From Alphaproteobacteria bacterium (lineage in GTDB: Bacteria; Pseudomonadota; Alphaproteobacteria; DSM-16000; Inquilinaceae), in NCBI GenBank assembly GCA_028281925.1, contig JANQIX010000072.1, forward strand, positions 1 through 42,439: a stretch of DNA of 42,439 nucleotides. Reading direction: 5' to 3'. Below the pieces are notes generated by a model. The model saw only the letters and a program-made list of their open reading frames with translations, ran no database searches and had not been told where the DNA came from. The position numbers were made by a program, and so were the translations under genes. Each line of letters opens with the position of its first letter. The stretch's first letter is position 1. Positions 30,221 through 38,594 of the stretch are shown here, in pieces.

Positions 30221-31633
30221 CTAACCGCCGACAGACGGTTCGGGTTCCGGTGCCGGCGCCTGCGGCGGATCGGTACGGGGTTTGGCTGGGCCGAGGCCGA
30301 TGGCGTACCAGTCGATGCGCCGGGTGACGGCCATGATCGCCGTAAGGCCGGCGAACAGGGCGACGGCACCGATCAACAGCGCAAGGTCTTCCATCTGCAT
30401 CAGTACGTAGAGGCCGCCGTAGAGGGCGGCCAATAGTGCCGCCAGCAGGGCTGTGCGGGGAACGCTCTGCAGCACTGCGCGTGTGTAGAAGGCAATCTGA
30501 CCCACCACCGCCGCTGCTCCGACCGCGTACGCGGGGCCGAAACCGACCTGTTCGGCTAGCGCCAGCAGCAGCAGGTAGAACAGCGCCAGCGAGCAGCCGA
30601 CCAGCCCGTACTGGAAGATGTGGATACGCAAACCCGCGACCATCTCGTAGAGGAAGAGGACGGTGAACGTGAAGACGATGAACAGGATGCCGTATTTGGC
30701 CGACCGTTCCGTCTGCTGATAGGCGTCGACCGGCTGGTAGAAGCGGACCCCGAACGACGAATGCGCAATGTCGGTGAAGCGCGCCGAGCCCGCCTCACCG
30801 CTGCGCCAGATCTGCGGATAGGACCGTGCGAAGTACGACGTGGCCCAGTCGGCCGAGAAGCCCTCTTCGGTGATCTCATGCGTCTGCGGCAGGAAGCTGC
30901 CGAAGAAGCTGGGATGCGGCCAGGCGGATGCGATCGATGCCGTGGTGTCGCGACCCAGCGGCAGGAAGCTTAGGCTCTGGCTGCCGTTCACCGACAAGGA
31001 TACGGAGAACGGTACGGCGCGGTCGAAATCATCCGCCTGCAGGGTGGGCAATGCCGCCTGCATGCCGCCTGCGCTCAAGTTGCGGGCCGGCTGGGGTAGG
31101 CCCGGCGTCATGGCGAGGTCGCGACCGTCCCAATCCAGCGCCGCAGTGATGCTGCTCAGGTCGGAAAGGCCGAACGCGAGACGTGCGCGGCCCCAGTCCA
31201 CGGTTACCGATGGGTCCAGCCAGTCCCGGCCCGAAGGCAGCACAAAGCTGCCGGAGATCTGCAAGTCCAGGTCGTAGACCACGGCTTCGAAGATGCCGCG
31301 CTGGCGCGTCTCCGGCTCTACGCTGCCGGTCAGACGGTAAACGTCGGGCAGGAGAAACATGGTGTCGTCTTCCACCCATCGCTCGCCTTCGTCGTCGACG
31401 AAGGTGCGTTGGGCGGGCACCACCACGATCGGGCCGGCGATCACCTGGGCGCGGCCCCACGCGTCGCCGATCTCGCGCACCACCTCGCTTTGTCGGTCCT
31501 GCCGCTCGTACACCAGCCCTTCGACCAGCATCAGCGGCAACAAGAGGCCGACGATCAGGCCCAGGATCAATAAAACCTTCAAGATGGGATTGCGTCCGCT
31601 CATGACGACGCCGGACGCGCCGGACCAGACCAT
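30221..31633 (-). CDS. creD: CreD inner membrane protein
   Basis: 470 aa. One N-terminal membrane helix (LKVLLILGLIVGLLLPLMLVE) is followed by a large periplasmic domain with family landmarks (VIAGPIVVVPAQ, FLLPDVYRLTGSVEPETRQRGIFEAVVY, FSVSLSVNGSQSLSFLPLG, HSSFGVRFYQPVDAYQQTERSAKYGILFI) and about five further helices at the C-terminus. CreD is an envelope protein of the CreBC regulon in enterobacteria, tied to cell shape and beta-lactam or colicin tolerance. No creBC is present here. The start at 31633 is supported by GAGGAG 8 nt upstream. A CRP-type palindrome lies 20-41 bp before it. Confidence 0.9.
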   Translation of the reverse strand: MVWSGASGVVMSGRNPILKVLLILGLIVGLLLPLMLVEGLVYERQDRQSEVVREIGDAWGRAQVIAGPIVVVPAQRTFVDDEGERWVEDDTMFLLPDVYRLTGSVEPETRQRGIFEAVVYDLDLQISGSFVLPSGRDWLDPSVTVDWGRARLAFGLSDLSSITAALDWDGRDLAMTPGLPQPARNLSAGGMQAALPTLQADDFDRAVPFSVSLSVNGSQSLSFLPLGRDTTASIASAWPHPSFFGSFLPQTHEITEEGFSADWATSYFARSYPQIWRSGEAGSARFTDIAHSSFGVRFYQPVDAYQQTERSAKYGILFIVFTFTVLFLYEMVAGLRIHIFQYGLVGCSLALFYLLLLALAEQVGFGPAYAVGAAAVVGQIAFYTRAVLQSVPRTALLAALLAALYGGLYVLMQMEDLALLIGAVALFAGLTAIMAVTRRIDWYAIGLGPAKPRTDPPQAPAPEPEPSVGG

Positions 31634-31652
31634 CGGAAGTCTCCTCTGCCGG

Positions 31653-31674
31653 GAATGTGAACTCGTTCACATTC
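31653..31674. promoter_or_regulatory. CRP-class palindrome AATGTGA-N6-TCACATT upstream of creD
   Basis: Ten-base arms (GAATGTGAAC and its complement) flank a 2-bp centre, a perfect symmetrical site that includes the CRP consensus TGTGA-N6-TCACA. It lies 20-41 bp from the creD start codon, a position that usually means repression if the promoter is close. The regulator is not in the window. Confidence 0.6.
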
Positions 31675-31800
31675 GGCGATGGTCTGGGCGACACTCGGGA
31701 TCAAACGGGGCGGTTGTGCGGCGGTTGAAAGACCTGAAGCTGACGCGCCGCCGCCGTTGCAATTCAACCGCGGTCCATCGGCACCGGTTCTCGCTGGCGG

Positions 31801-31995
31801 TTAGGCTGCAGATCGCCGCAGTGGGACGACGTTCGGGGCGGAGCGCCGGATTGGGGCCTCGCGCGCCAGAGCACGGCGGAATGCGTCCATCTCGCTCTGC
31901 GAGTGTTCTCCACCCTTCAACTTGTGGGTGCCCGAATTCGCGTCTGCCCGGTCGGCGCAGAACGCGTAGTTGCCGTAAAGGATCAAATGATTCAT
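31801..31995 (-). CDS. small 64-aa protein of unknown function
   Basis: Starts at ATG 31995 with GGGGGAGG 9 nt upstream, one of the best ribosome sites in the window. The product begins MNHLILYGNYAFCADRADA, is hydrophilic and arginine-rich toward the end, and has a single cysteine and no signal peptide. I do not recognise it. It is divergent from the RTX gene and shares its upstream region, including the 18-bp palindrome. It could be a regulator or a leader-type peptide; there is no homology evidence. Confidence 0.5.
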   Translation of the reverse strand: MNHLILYGNYAFCADRADANSGTHKLKGGEHSQSEMDAFRRALAREAPIRRSAPNVVPLRRSAA

Positions 31996-32310
31996 TGAAT
32001 GGTTCCTCCCCCGATATGTTGATATCGACGGTGTAACCAAACTGAAACATCAGCGCTGTGACGGCCGTCACAGGGCCCTCTCCTCGTACGCCTTCCATCC
32101 GGACGCCTGGAAGCGGGGATCCGTCGCCCGAGAGCGGGGCTCGCGTGACTCCAATCGCTGGCAATCTGAGGTTGATATTCGATGACTCAATAGTTGATTT
32201 TAACGCAAATTGAGTGTCAAATACCTTTAAATTGTTTGTGTTGTTAGGGGTGTGCAGAACTTCTGAAACTAAAGCCACCAGTTGGTGAATAACAACCTGA
32301 GGAATTCGCC
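31996..32310. other. divergent promoter region of the RTX gene and the 64-aa gene
   Basis: This 315-bp gap holds the palindrome at 32056-32073, GANTC sites at 32147-32151 and 32184-32188, and the motif TGACTCAATAG (32183-32193). A clearly AT-rich stretch runs from about 32,165 to 32,270, probably the RTX promoter. I see no gene in it. Confidence 0.6.
32056..32073. promoter_or_regulatory. 18-bp perfect palindrome CTGTGACGGCCGTCACAG
   Basis: It contains TGTGA-N6-TCACA, the CRP-type consensus, and the 14-bp core found identically at 18397-18410. It lies 61-78 bp upstream of the 64-aa gene and about 240 bp upstream of the RTX gene, where a regulator could act on both. Confidence 0.55.
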
Positions 32311-35300
32311 ATGAGCCCGCGCACGGAATCGACGCTGGTGGGTGATGCCGTCTTGGAGGAACTGGAGCTCAGCGTATCGGATGCCGTGGGCATCAGCGCC
32401 AGCCCGATCGTTGGTACCGATGGCGACGATCTCCTGGTCGGCACATCCGACGACGACACGATCCGAGGGGAAGAGGGAAACGATCAGATTTACGGCCTTG
32501 GCGGCGATGACATGCTCATCGGTGGTCTCGGCGATGATCTGCTCGACGGCGGCGAAGGCGGCGACGATCTCCAAGGCGGCGCCGGCGACGACACTTACGT
32601 CTACACCTTCGGCGACGGCAGCGACACGATCTTCGACGAGTCCGGTACGGACCGGATCGCGTTCTCCGAAGGCAACCAGGGTATCGCGGCCGACCGGGTC
32701 TTCATCACCCGCGACGGAGGGGACGTCGTCATTGCGTTTGCTGACGGTGGGGAGCTCAGGCTCGTTGATCATTTCTCCGGACACCAGATCGAGACCGTCG
32801 CCATCGCGGGGCAGGGGATCCTGAACATCCAGACCGGGCTGACCGGTACGAGTGCGGCGGACCTAATCATCGGTGACGACACTGGCGAGGTCCTTCAGGG
32901 GTTCGACGGCGAAGATGCGCTCTACGGCAATGGCGGCGGTGATCTCCTGGACGGGGGCCTAGGCGACGATGACCTGAACGGAGGGGCCGGCAACGATAAT
33001 CTGGCCGGCGGGTCAGGCGACGACTTTCTGGACGGCGGTCCCGGCGACGATCTGGTGGATGGCGGGGCGGGAGTGGATTTTGCCGTCTACTGGACCGCGG
33101 GGTCCGGAGTAACGGTCGACCTGTCATTGTCGGGCGCAGCGCAGGACACCGTTGGCGCAGGCAACGACCTCTTGGCCAACGTGGAGAACCTGTTTGGGTC
33201 CTTCTTTGACGATGTCCTGTTCGGCGATGAAAACGGAAATGAGATCGACGGGGCGCTCGGCAACGACACTCTGTATGGCCGGGATGGGGGCGACACGCTC
33301 TTCGGTGATGACGGGGATGACTCGCTGAATGGTGATGGCGGCAATGACGTGCTCATCGCCGGGGATGGCGACGATCAGCTGAGCGGCGGGGTCGGATTTG
33401 ATGTGCTCATCGGCATGGCGGGCAACGACACGCTTGCAGGCGGGGACGAGGACGACGCGATCTTTGGCGGCTCCGCACCGTCGGGTCCGATGGGCCGATG
33501 GCCTGAGATGGGCGTTGTCGGCGATGATCGCGTTTCCGGAGGGGGGGGAATCGACACATTCCATATCTTCGCCAGGGACAGCGGCGAGACGACCATTGAA
33601 GACTTCGAAGTCTCGGACCTGGTGGGAGATATACCGGACGTTCTGGCCCTGGTCGGGTTCGGGTTCGCCGATGGCCAGAGCGTATTGAACGCAGCGCAGC
33701 AATCCGGCCCAGATACGATCATAGAATTGGATGACGATCAGACGGTCATCCTGCTCGGCGTTTCGCTCGACGAACTCGACAACCTTCCCTTCAGATTGAT
33801 CGAGCCAGACGACGGCGGATCCGGCGGCTTTGTCTGGGGTGATCCGCATCTGACGACGCTGGACGGGCTCGGTTACGATTTCCAGGCCTTGGGCGACTAT
33901 GTCCTGGTCGAGACGCTGCCTGGCGACGCCGATCCGTTTCAGGTGCAGGCACGCTTCGAGGCTCTGCCGGGCTCCGACTTGGTCTCGATCACCACGCGCG
34001 TAGCGGTGGAGATTGCGGGCAGCATCGTGGAGATCGATGCTTCGGGCACGTCCGCGCTGCTGGTCGACGGCGTGGCCACGGAGATTGACCCTCGCCTCGG
34101 CTTCCTCGACATCGACGCCGACGGTGCTGCCGACATCGTCCTGGACGGCAATGACTACGCCATCGTCCTCAACGACGCGGGCGAACAGCTTCAGGTTGCG
34201 GTGAACGACGGCGTGCTGAATGTCGGCGTCCTGCTGTCCGATGACTTCGGCGGCCATGCGGGCAGTGTGCGCGGGCTGCTGGGCGATGGGGATGGCGATC
34301 TCTCCGACGATTTCGCCTTGCGCGACGGCTCGCCGATTCCGGGAAGTGAGCTGTCCGTTACGAACGGCGTACCCAGTCTGAGCTTCAACTTCCTCTATGG
34401 TCGCGGCGCCTTTGCCGGCTCCGGCTTTGCCGATAGCTGGCGCGCCGATCCGGCGGGCACGGGCGGCGACAAGGACTCGCTGTTCTCCAACACCGTCACC
34501 TTCCCGGCCGGGTTCCCGGCGGCGGCCATCGGCCTCGACGACTTGCCGGCAGATGTGGTGGAGGCGGCGCGCCAGGCCGCCCGGGACGCCGGCCTCGATG
34601 AGAGCAACCCGGTCATATTCGACGCCGCCGTGCTGGATTTTGCGCTGACCGGTGACGACCGATTCCTTCAGGGTGCGCTGGATCTGGCTGCCGAGCCCGA
34701 AGCCGCGACGGAGCCCGACGATCCGCCGCCGCTGCCCGCGACCTACGGAGTGAGTGCTGCGGCGACGCGCGTGACGGAAGGCGACGGCGGCACGCAGACC
34801 GTGAGGTTCACCGTCTACCGTGTCGGCGATACCAGCGGCACCGCTGAGGTTGGCTATGCGGTTGCGGGCGATGTCGATGCCGACGACCTGGCGCCGGGTA
34901 CGCCGCTCACTGGGACCGTCACCTTCGCGGATAGTCAGGAAACCGAGACGGTGTCGATCGGCGTCGTCGGCGATCCCACGAACGAAGGCGACGAGGCGCT
35001 GGTCATCGAGATCACTTCAGTCAGCGACGGTACCGCCCTGATCGCCGGCGCCACCGCAACGACGATCATCGAGAACGACGACGGCTTGCCCATCGCGGTG
35101 GACGATGCCGTCTCGGCGGACGAGAACGCGCCACTTTCCGGCAACGTGCTGGGCCCCAACCCCACTGACGCCGACAGCGACCCCGATGGAGACCCCTTCG
35201 AAGTCGTCGCACTGATCGACCGGGACGGGACTCGGATGGCAGTCAACGGCGGCATCGTCACGCTGTCGTCCGGTGCGCTGCTGACCCTCAATGCCGACGG

Positions 35301-36840
35301 CAGCTTCACCTACGACGCCTCGGGTGCACCCGGCGTGGCCGATGCCTTCGACGCTCTGCAGCCAGGCCAGGTCGGCAGCGACAGCTTTGGTTACGCCATC
35401 TCAGACGGCAATGGCGGTGAGAGCACGGCGACGGTCAGCGTCACGATCCAGGGCGCGAACGATGCGCCGATTGCGGCGGACGACGATTTCGTGGCCGATG
35501 AAGACGCCACGCTGACCGTCGATGCTGCGGGAGGCGTGCTGGCCAATGACGTCGACGCCGATGGTGGTGCACTGACGGTGGAGCTTGTCTCCGGTGTCTC
35601 GAACGGGTCGTTGACGCTGGCCGCCGACGGATCGTTCGCGTACACGCCGGCAGCGGATTTCAGCGGCACCGATCGGTTCGACTATCGGGTGGCGGATGGT
35701 GCCGGCGGGTTCGACACGGCAACGGTCACGATCACCGTCGCACCCGCCAACGATCCGCCGGAGGCGCGCGACGACCGTTTCAGCGGACCGCAGGGCCAGC
35801 AGATCCAGGGCGACTTGCTGGCCGACAACGGTAGCGGGCCCGACGTCGATCCCGACGGCGACGAACTGCAGGTTGTCGCCGGCACGCTCTCCAGCGCCCA
35901 GGGCGGCAGCGTCGTCATCTCCGCGACGGGCGCGTTCACCTACATCCCACCTGCCGATTTCGCCGGCGAAGACAGCTTCGACTACACCCTCACCGACGGT
36001 AACGGCGGCACCGACACTGGGACGGTTGTGCTGACCTTGACGTCAAACGATGTGGTCGGCACCGCCGGAAACGACTTCCTCTTCGGCACCCGCGCTGGCG
36101 ACGGGATCGCCGGGTTGGAGGGGAACGACCGTCTCTACGGCAAGGACGGCAATGACGTCTTGGACGGCGGGCCGGGCGACGACAGGCTGTCCGGCCAGCG
36201 GGGCGATGACACCCTTGACGGTGGCGCCGGCCGCGATCGTCTCTCCGGGGGGCGGGGCGACGACCTGCTGACGGGCGGTGCGGATGACGATCATCTCTCC
36301 GGCGATGACGGCGACGACATGCTGATCGGCGGCGATGGGAACGACCTGCTGCTCGGCGGTCGGGGTAACGACGTTCTGGATGGGGCGGACGGCGCCGATT
36401 ATCTCTGGGGTGGCTTCGGCAACGACATCATCCGCGCAGGTGCGGGCGATATGGTGATCGGCGGCGTGGGGGCGGATACCGTGGAGATCACGGGGTCGTC
36501 GGACCTTCGGGGCGAGTCGGTCGTGGTCAAGGGGTTCGTGTTGAACCGAGATCTGATCCGATTTGACGACGTCTTCGACGGGGACGCCGGCGCGGCCATC
36601 GATCTGGCCAACGCCGACGCTCATCTTCGCAGCGGCGCTGGCGGCGGCACGTCTTCGCCGAGCGACATTACGATGCTGATTGACGACGGAGGAGGGCCGT
36701 TTGCGCTCGTCTTCCAGAACGGCTTCAGCTCGGTTACGACGGCGTTCGGGCTCGACCGGTCGGACTTCGATGATGGGCCGGTCGAAATCGGGACTCTGAG
36801 CGAGGTCGACGCCTCACAGGATTGGATCTTGATCGGGTAG
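32311..36840 (+). CDS. large RTX protein with vWFD, Calx-beta and cadherin-like domains (1509 aa)
   Basis: Predicted type I secretion substrate: acidic, no N-terminal signal peptide. RTX nonapeptide blocks (GGxGxDxLx) are at about residues 30-95, 190-270 and 300-390. A von Willebrand factor D-like domain begins at about 508 (VWGDPHLTTLDGLGYDF) and ends near VRGLLGDGDGD. A Calx-beta domain lies at about 810-923 (TRVTEGDGGTQTVRF, ending ATTIIENDDG). Three VCBS/cadherin-like repeats (about 927-1243, AVDDAVSADENAPL-type starts and GSFTY strands) are followed by a last RTX block (about 1247-1387), then a non-repetitive C-terminus that probably holds the secretion signal. It should be a calcium-dependent extracellular adhesin. 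No ABC/MFP/TolC genes are nearby. GAGG is 8 nt before the ATG. Confidence 0.92.
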   Translation: MSPRTESTLVGDAVLEELELSVSDAVGISASPIVGTDGDDLLVGTSDDDTIRGEEGNDQIYGLGGDDMLIGGLGDDLLDGGEGGDDLQGGAGDDTYVYTFGDGSDTIFDESGTDRIAFSEGNQGIAADRVFITRDGGDVVIAFADGGELRLVDHFSGHQIETVAIAGQGILNIQTGLTGTSAADLIIGDDTGEVLQGFDGEDALYGNGGGDLLDGGLGDDDLNGGAGNDNLAGGSGDDFLDGGPGDDLVDGGAGVDFAVYWTAGSGVTVDLSLSGAAQDTVGAGNDLLANVENLFGSFFDDVLFGDENGNEIDGALGNDTLYGRDGGDTLFGDDGDDSLNGDGGNDVLIAGDGDDQLSGGVGFDVLIGMAGNDTLAGGDEDDAIFGGSAPSGPMGRWPEMGVVGDDRVSGGGGIDTFHIFARDSGETTIEDFEVSDLVGDIPDVLALVGFGFADGQSVLNAAQQSGPDTIIELDDDQTVILLGVSLDELDNLPFRLIEPDDGGSGGFVWGDPHLTTLDGLGYDFQALGDYVLVETLPGDADPFQVQARFEALPGSDLVSITTRVAVEIAGSIVEIDASGTSALLVDGVATEIDPRLGFLDIDADGAADIVLDGNDYAIVLNDAGEQLQVAVNDGVLNVGVLLSDDFGGHAGSVRGLLGDGDGDLSDDFALRDGSPIPGSELSVTNGVPSLSFNFLYGRGAFAGSGFADSWRADPAGTGGDKDSLFSNTVTFPAGFPAAAIGLDDLPADVVEAARQAARDAGLDESNPVIFDAAVLDFALTGDDRFLQGALDLAAEPEAATEPDDPPPLPATYGVSAAATRVTEGDGGTQTVRFTVYRVGDTSGTAEVGYAVAGDVDADDLAPGTPLTGTVTFADSQETETVSIGVVGDPTNEGDEALVIEITSVSDGTALIAGATATTIIENDDGLPIAVDDAVSADENAPLSGNVLGPNPTDADSDPDGDPFEVVALIDRDGTRMAVNGGIVTLSSGALLTLNADGSFTYDASGAPGVADAFDALQPGQVGSDSFGYAISDGNGGESTATVSVTIQGANDAPIAADDDFVADEDATLTVDAAGGVLANDVDADGGALTVELVSGVSNGSLTLAADGSFAYTPAADFSGTDRFDYRVADGAGGFDTATVTITVAPANDPPEARDDRFSGPQGQQIQGDLLADNGSGPDVDPDGDELQVVAGTLSSAQGGSVVISATGAFTYIPPADFAGEDSFDYTLTDGNGGTDTGTVVLTLTSNDVVGTAGNDFLFGTRAGDGIAGLEGNDRLYGKDGNDVLDGGPGDDRLSGQRGDDTLDGGAGRDRLSGGRGDDLLTGGADDDHLSGDDGDDMLIGGDGNDLLLGGRGNDVLDGADGADYLWGGFGNDIIRAGAGDMVIGGVGADTVEITGSSDLRGESVVVKGFVLNRDLIRFDDVFDGDAGAAIDLANADAHLRSGAGGGTSSPSDITMLIDDGGGPFALVFQNGFSSVTTAFGLDRSDFDDGPVEIGTLSEVDASQDWILIG

Positions 36841-36854
36841 TGCCCCCGGGCCGC

Positions 36855-37733
36855 TCAGGACGACGGCAGCGTGATCGCCGTTCCACTGCGCCCCAGCTGC
36901 TCGACAACCTTCAGGGCGACGTCCGTCGTTGCCCCTTCGGTGTCGTAGCTGGGGTCGAAGGCAGTGACGCCGGCGGCCAGAATGGGTACGTGCCGGGCCA
37001 CCGCTTCCAGGCAATCGAGAAGCTGTTCCGGCGTCAACCCGCCGGGCGTGGAGAACTTGTTCACCGGTGCCATGTCGGCGTCGAGCACGTCGAGATCGAT
37101 GTGCACATAAACGCCGTCGACCTGCTGCGCGAGCGCCTCCAGCGCCATGCCGAGCGCGCCTTCGGCCCCCTGGCTCTGCACGGCGGTTTCGCTGACATGG
37201 TCGATGGCGGATCGGTCCAGGCGCGCGTGCTCTTCAGCATCGAAATCTCGTGCGCCGACCATCACCACCGCCTGCTCCGGCACGGGGCGGAAACCCTCTA
37301 CGCGGAGCGCCAGCGCACGCCAGCAATGGCCCGTGAGGATCGCAACCGCCATGCCGTCCAGAAAGCCGCTCGGTGTCGTGTCCGGCGTGTTGAAGTCGCC
37401 GTGGCTGTCGAACCAGACAACGCCGACACGGGCCGGCGCCAAGCCGGCAACCGTCCCCACCGAGCTGCTGCAATTGCCGGCCAGCACGATGGGGAACGCG
37501 GCCTCATCGGCGGCGCGCCGCACTTCTGCAGAGATCGCCCCCATCAGCCCGAAGCCGGTTTCGTTCTCGGCCAGGAAGGCATCGTCACTATGGATATTGG
37601 CGGCAACCGGCATATGGCCGGCGTCGCGCAGTCGGTCCTTCAGGCCATGCTTGAGCAGATGCTCCGGGCCCGCCCCCATCCGATCCCGGAAATGGCCCGA
37701 GTCATAGGGCACCGTGATCAGTCTAATGCGCAT
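36855..37733 (-). CDS. arginase/agmatinase-family protein with a variant first metal motif
   Basis: 292 aa ureohydrolase-fold protein. Metal motifs are visible: WFDSHGDFN (for DAHxDxN), HIDLDVLD (for SxDxDxxD) and DPSYDTEGATT. The usual GGDHS is replaced by AGNCSSS, putting a cysteine where the first histidine ligand stands; such GNC variants occur among arginase-like proteins. The substrate (arginine, agmatine, formiminoglutamate or another guanidine compound) cannot be told. The ATG at 37733 has GGGAACGAG upstream; a TTG five codons earlier is unlikely. It is convergent with the RTX gene, 14 bp apart. Confidence 0.85.
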   Translation of the reverse strand: MRIRLITVPYDSGHFRDRMGAGPEHLLKHGLKDRLRDAGHMPVAANIHSDDAFLAENETGFGLMGAISAEVRRAADEAAFPIVLAGNCSSSVGTVAGLAPARVGVVWFDSHGDFNTPDTTPSGFLDGMAVAILTGHCWRALALRVEGFRPVPEQAVVMVGARDFDAEEHARLDRSAIDHVSETAVQSQGAEGALGMALEALAQQVDGVYVHIDLDVLDADMAPVNKFSTPGGLTPEQLLDCLEAVARHVPILAAGVTAFDPSYDTEGATTDVALKVVEQLGRSGTAITLPSS

Positions 37734-37858
37734 GTTTCTCGTTCCCAATGCTGCCGCACCGTCGTTGGCAGCCCCACCGGTCTGAGGACCCCCATTGCTT
37801 ACTAGCGCCTACAGTGGCCGGTTGCACCACCACAGTGTCCGGCGCGGCGCGCCGGGGT

Positions 37859-38497
37859 TCAAGCGCCGTGCGGTTCCCAGCTGACGCGATAGGCACAACG
37901 GCGGGCACCGGCCAGCAGGTGCTCGACCCTTTCAACCGAGACGTCCGCGCCAAGCGCAGCACGGAACACGGCGAGTTCCGATCGGCAAAGGCCCTGGCAC
38001 GCACGGGCGGCCACGCAAATGGGGCAGTGGTTCTCGACCAACAGAGCGGAGGTCGCTGACTCGTCCTCCACTTCGGCCATGTACCCCTCTTCGCTGCGGG
38101 CCTGGGCCAATCGGCGTAGCTTTTCGCGCGTGTCTCCCGCATCCGCCAAGCGGGCCTGATAGTCGGCCAGCGACTGGCGTTCGCGATGGTCGATCAGCCG
38201 GTCGACGCCCTCGGCGCCGAACACGGTCTGCATGCTTTCCAGCATCTGCAGCATCAGGCCGGAATGATTGTCGGGGAAGCGGTCATGCCCCGCACGGGTC
38301 AGCGACCAGACCCGTTTGGGGCGCCCGACGCCGGCCCGCAGATCTTCGAAGGTCACCAGATCCTGGTCCTGCAGACGCTCCAGCTGCTGGCGCACGGCAA
38401 CGGCGGTGACCGCCAGCTTGCGCGCGAGCACGGTTGCCGTCTGCGGCCCCCCGGATTTTAGCGCATACAAGAGGCGGTCCTGCGGGCGGTCGGTCAC
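37859..38497 (-). CDS. SufR-like winged-helix regulator with cysteine cluster
   Basis: 212 aa. The N-terminal helix-turn-helix (ATVLARKLAVTAVAVRQQLERLQDQDLV with the GVGRPKRVWSLT wing) is of the DeoR/ArsR-like type used by SufR. The C-terminal part holds a cysteine set: NHCPIC, ARACQGLC and ARRCAYRV. In SufR, cysteines at these places bind a [4Fe-4S] cluster that senses iron or redox state. The GTG start has GGAG 9 nt upstream. No suf genes are here; it is divergent from an MFS exporter operon and probably controls it through the repeats at 38521-38577. Confidence 0.82.
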   Translation of the reverse strand: MTDRPQDRLLYALKSGGPQTATVLARKLAVTAVAVRQQLERLQDQDLVTFEDLRAGVGRPKRVWSLTRAGHDRFPDNHSGLMLQMLESMQTVFGAEGVDRLIDHRERQSLADYQARLADAGDTREKLRRLAQARSEEGYMAEVEDESATSALLVENHCPICVAARACQGLCRSELAVFRAALGADVSVERVEHLLAGARRCAYRVSWEPHGA

Positions 38498-38520
38498 AGA
38501 CAGGGTCTCCGATGCGATTT

Positions 38521-38538
38521 GAAAAGAAATCTCTTTCC
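38521..38538. promoter_or_regulatory. operator candidate 1: GAAAAG-N6-CTTTCC
   Basis: First of two sites fitting GRAAAG-N6-CTTTCY in the 97-bp gap between the SufR-like regulator and the MFS gene. It lies 24-41 bp upstream of the regulator start. Confidence 0.5.
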
Positions 38539-38559
38539 TAATTTCGCCGCATCTAGTAT

Positions 38560-38577
38560 GGAAAGCAACTGCTTTCT
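38560..38577. promoter_or_regulatory. operator candidate 2: GGAAAG-N6-CTTTCT
   Basis: Second site of the pair. Its core GAAAGCA-AC-TGCTTTC (38561-38576) is a perfect inverted repeat. Its centre is 39 bp from the first site, and it lies 18-35 bp before the MFS start, where it would block transcription or translation start-up of the exporter operon. Confidence 0.55.
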
Positions 38578-38594
38578 AAATTCGAGATTGCGCT

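Noticed and set aside
33124..34257. 377-aa minus-strand frame under the RTX gene
   Set aside because: Antisense of RTX/vWFD coding sequence with no motifs of its own.
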